Positions 12,608 to 12,613 of a stretch of 12,613 nucleotides of DNA are shown here, in pieces. The position numbers and the translations under genes are program-made. Source of the stretch: Candidatus Omnitrophota bacterium (GTDB lineage Bacteria; Omnitrophota; Koll11; Aquiviventales; Aquiviventaceae); the NCBI GenBank assembly GCA_016196415.1, contig JACPXS010000003.1, positions 1 to 12,613 of the forward strand, read 5' to 3'. The notes under the pieces are model-generated. The model was not told the origin of the DNA, did not search any database, and saw only the letters and a list, made by a program, of their open reading frames with translations. Positions within the stretch are counted from its first letter, which is position 1, and the number at the start of each line of letters is the position of its first letter.

Positions 12608-12613
12608 CGGACC

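Overview
The window is a compact, GC-rich stretch of housekeeping genes from a diderm bacterium. All twelve supported protein genes lie on the minus strand, so transcription runs from base 12613 towards base 1. A SurA-type periplasmic chaperone and a C-terminal processing peptidase with a signal peptide imply an outer membrane and periplasm. GatCAB implies transamidation-dependent charging of Gln-tRNA and/or Asn-tRNA. Gene content and protein flavour recall poorly cultured lineages such as Omnitrophota or Nitrospirota. That placement is an impression by eye, not a demonstrated assignment.

Layout in transcription order. (1) 12413-12607: a small two-helix membrane protein at the window edge. 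(2) 12235-12412: an intergenic stretch with a good sigma70-type promoter (TTGACA, extended -10) and a structured leader. (3) 12094-12234: a 46-residue double-CxxC zinc-ribbon protein. (4) rsfS, argS, a shortened mfd, a surA-like gene, pdxA and rsmA follow with gaps of 71 bases or less or with a 4-base overlap (mfd/surA), so they are probably one transcription unit. Its themes are ribosome maturation (rsfS, rsmA), tRNA charging, transcription-coupled repair, envelope protein folding and vitamin B6 synthesis. (5) 4676-4955: an apparent 190-bp non-coding mobile element inserted at the 3' end of rsmA, followed by a promoter for the next operon. (6) gatC-gatA-gatB-ctp, with gaps of 7, 3 and 31 bases; ctp runs off the window before its stop.

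No new multi-gene system is apparent; the unusual biology is inside and between ordinary genes. A MITE-like element (19-bp perfect inverted repeats, 9-bp flanking direct repeats) supplies the stop codon and last residues of RsmA. A heptamer-repeat hairpin sits in frame inside gatA and adds about 25 residues. The Mfd is only 639 residues: it keeps the UvrA-binding D2 domain, the RNA-polymerase-interacting domain and the translocase, but lacks D1a, D1b, D3 and the autoinhibitory D7. RsmA has AIPY where the family has N-L/I-P-Y. PdxA carries an arginine-rich low-complexity insertion. The leader of the zinc-ribbon gene can form a 9-bp perfect stem.

No tRNA, rRNA or CRISPR array was seen. No stretch over 300 bases lacks a gene; the longest (4666-4928) holds the mobile element and the gat promoter.
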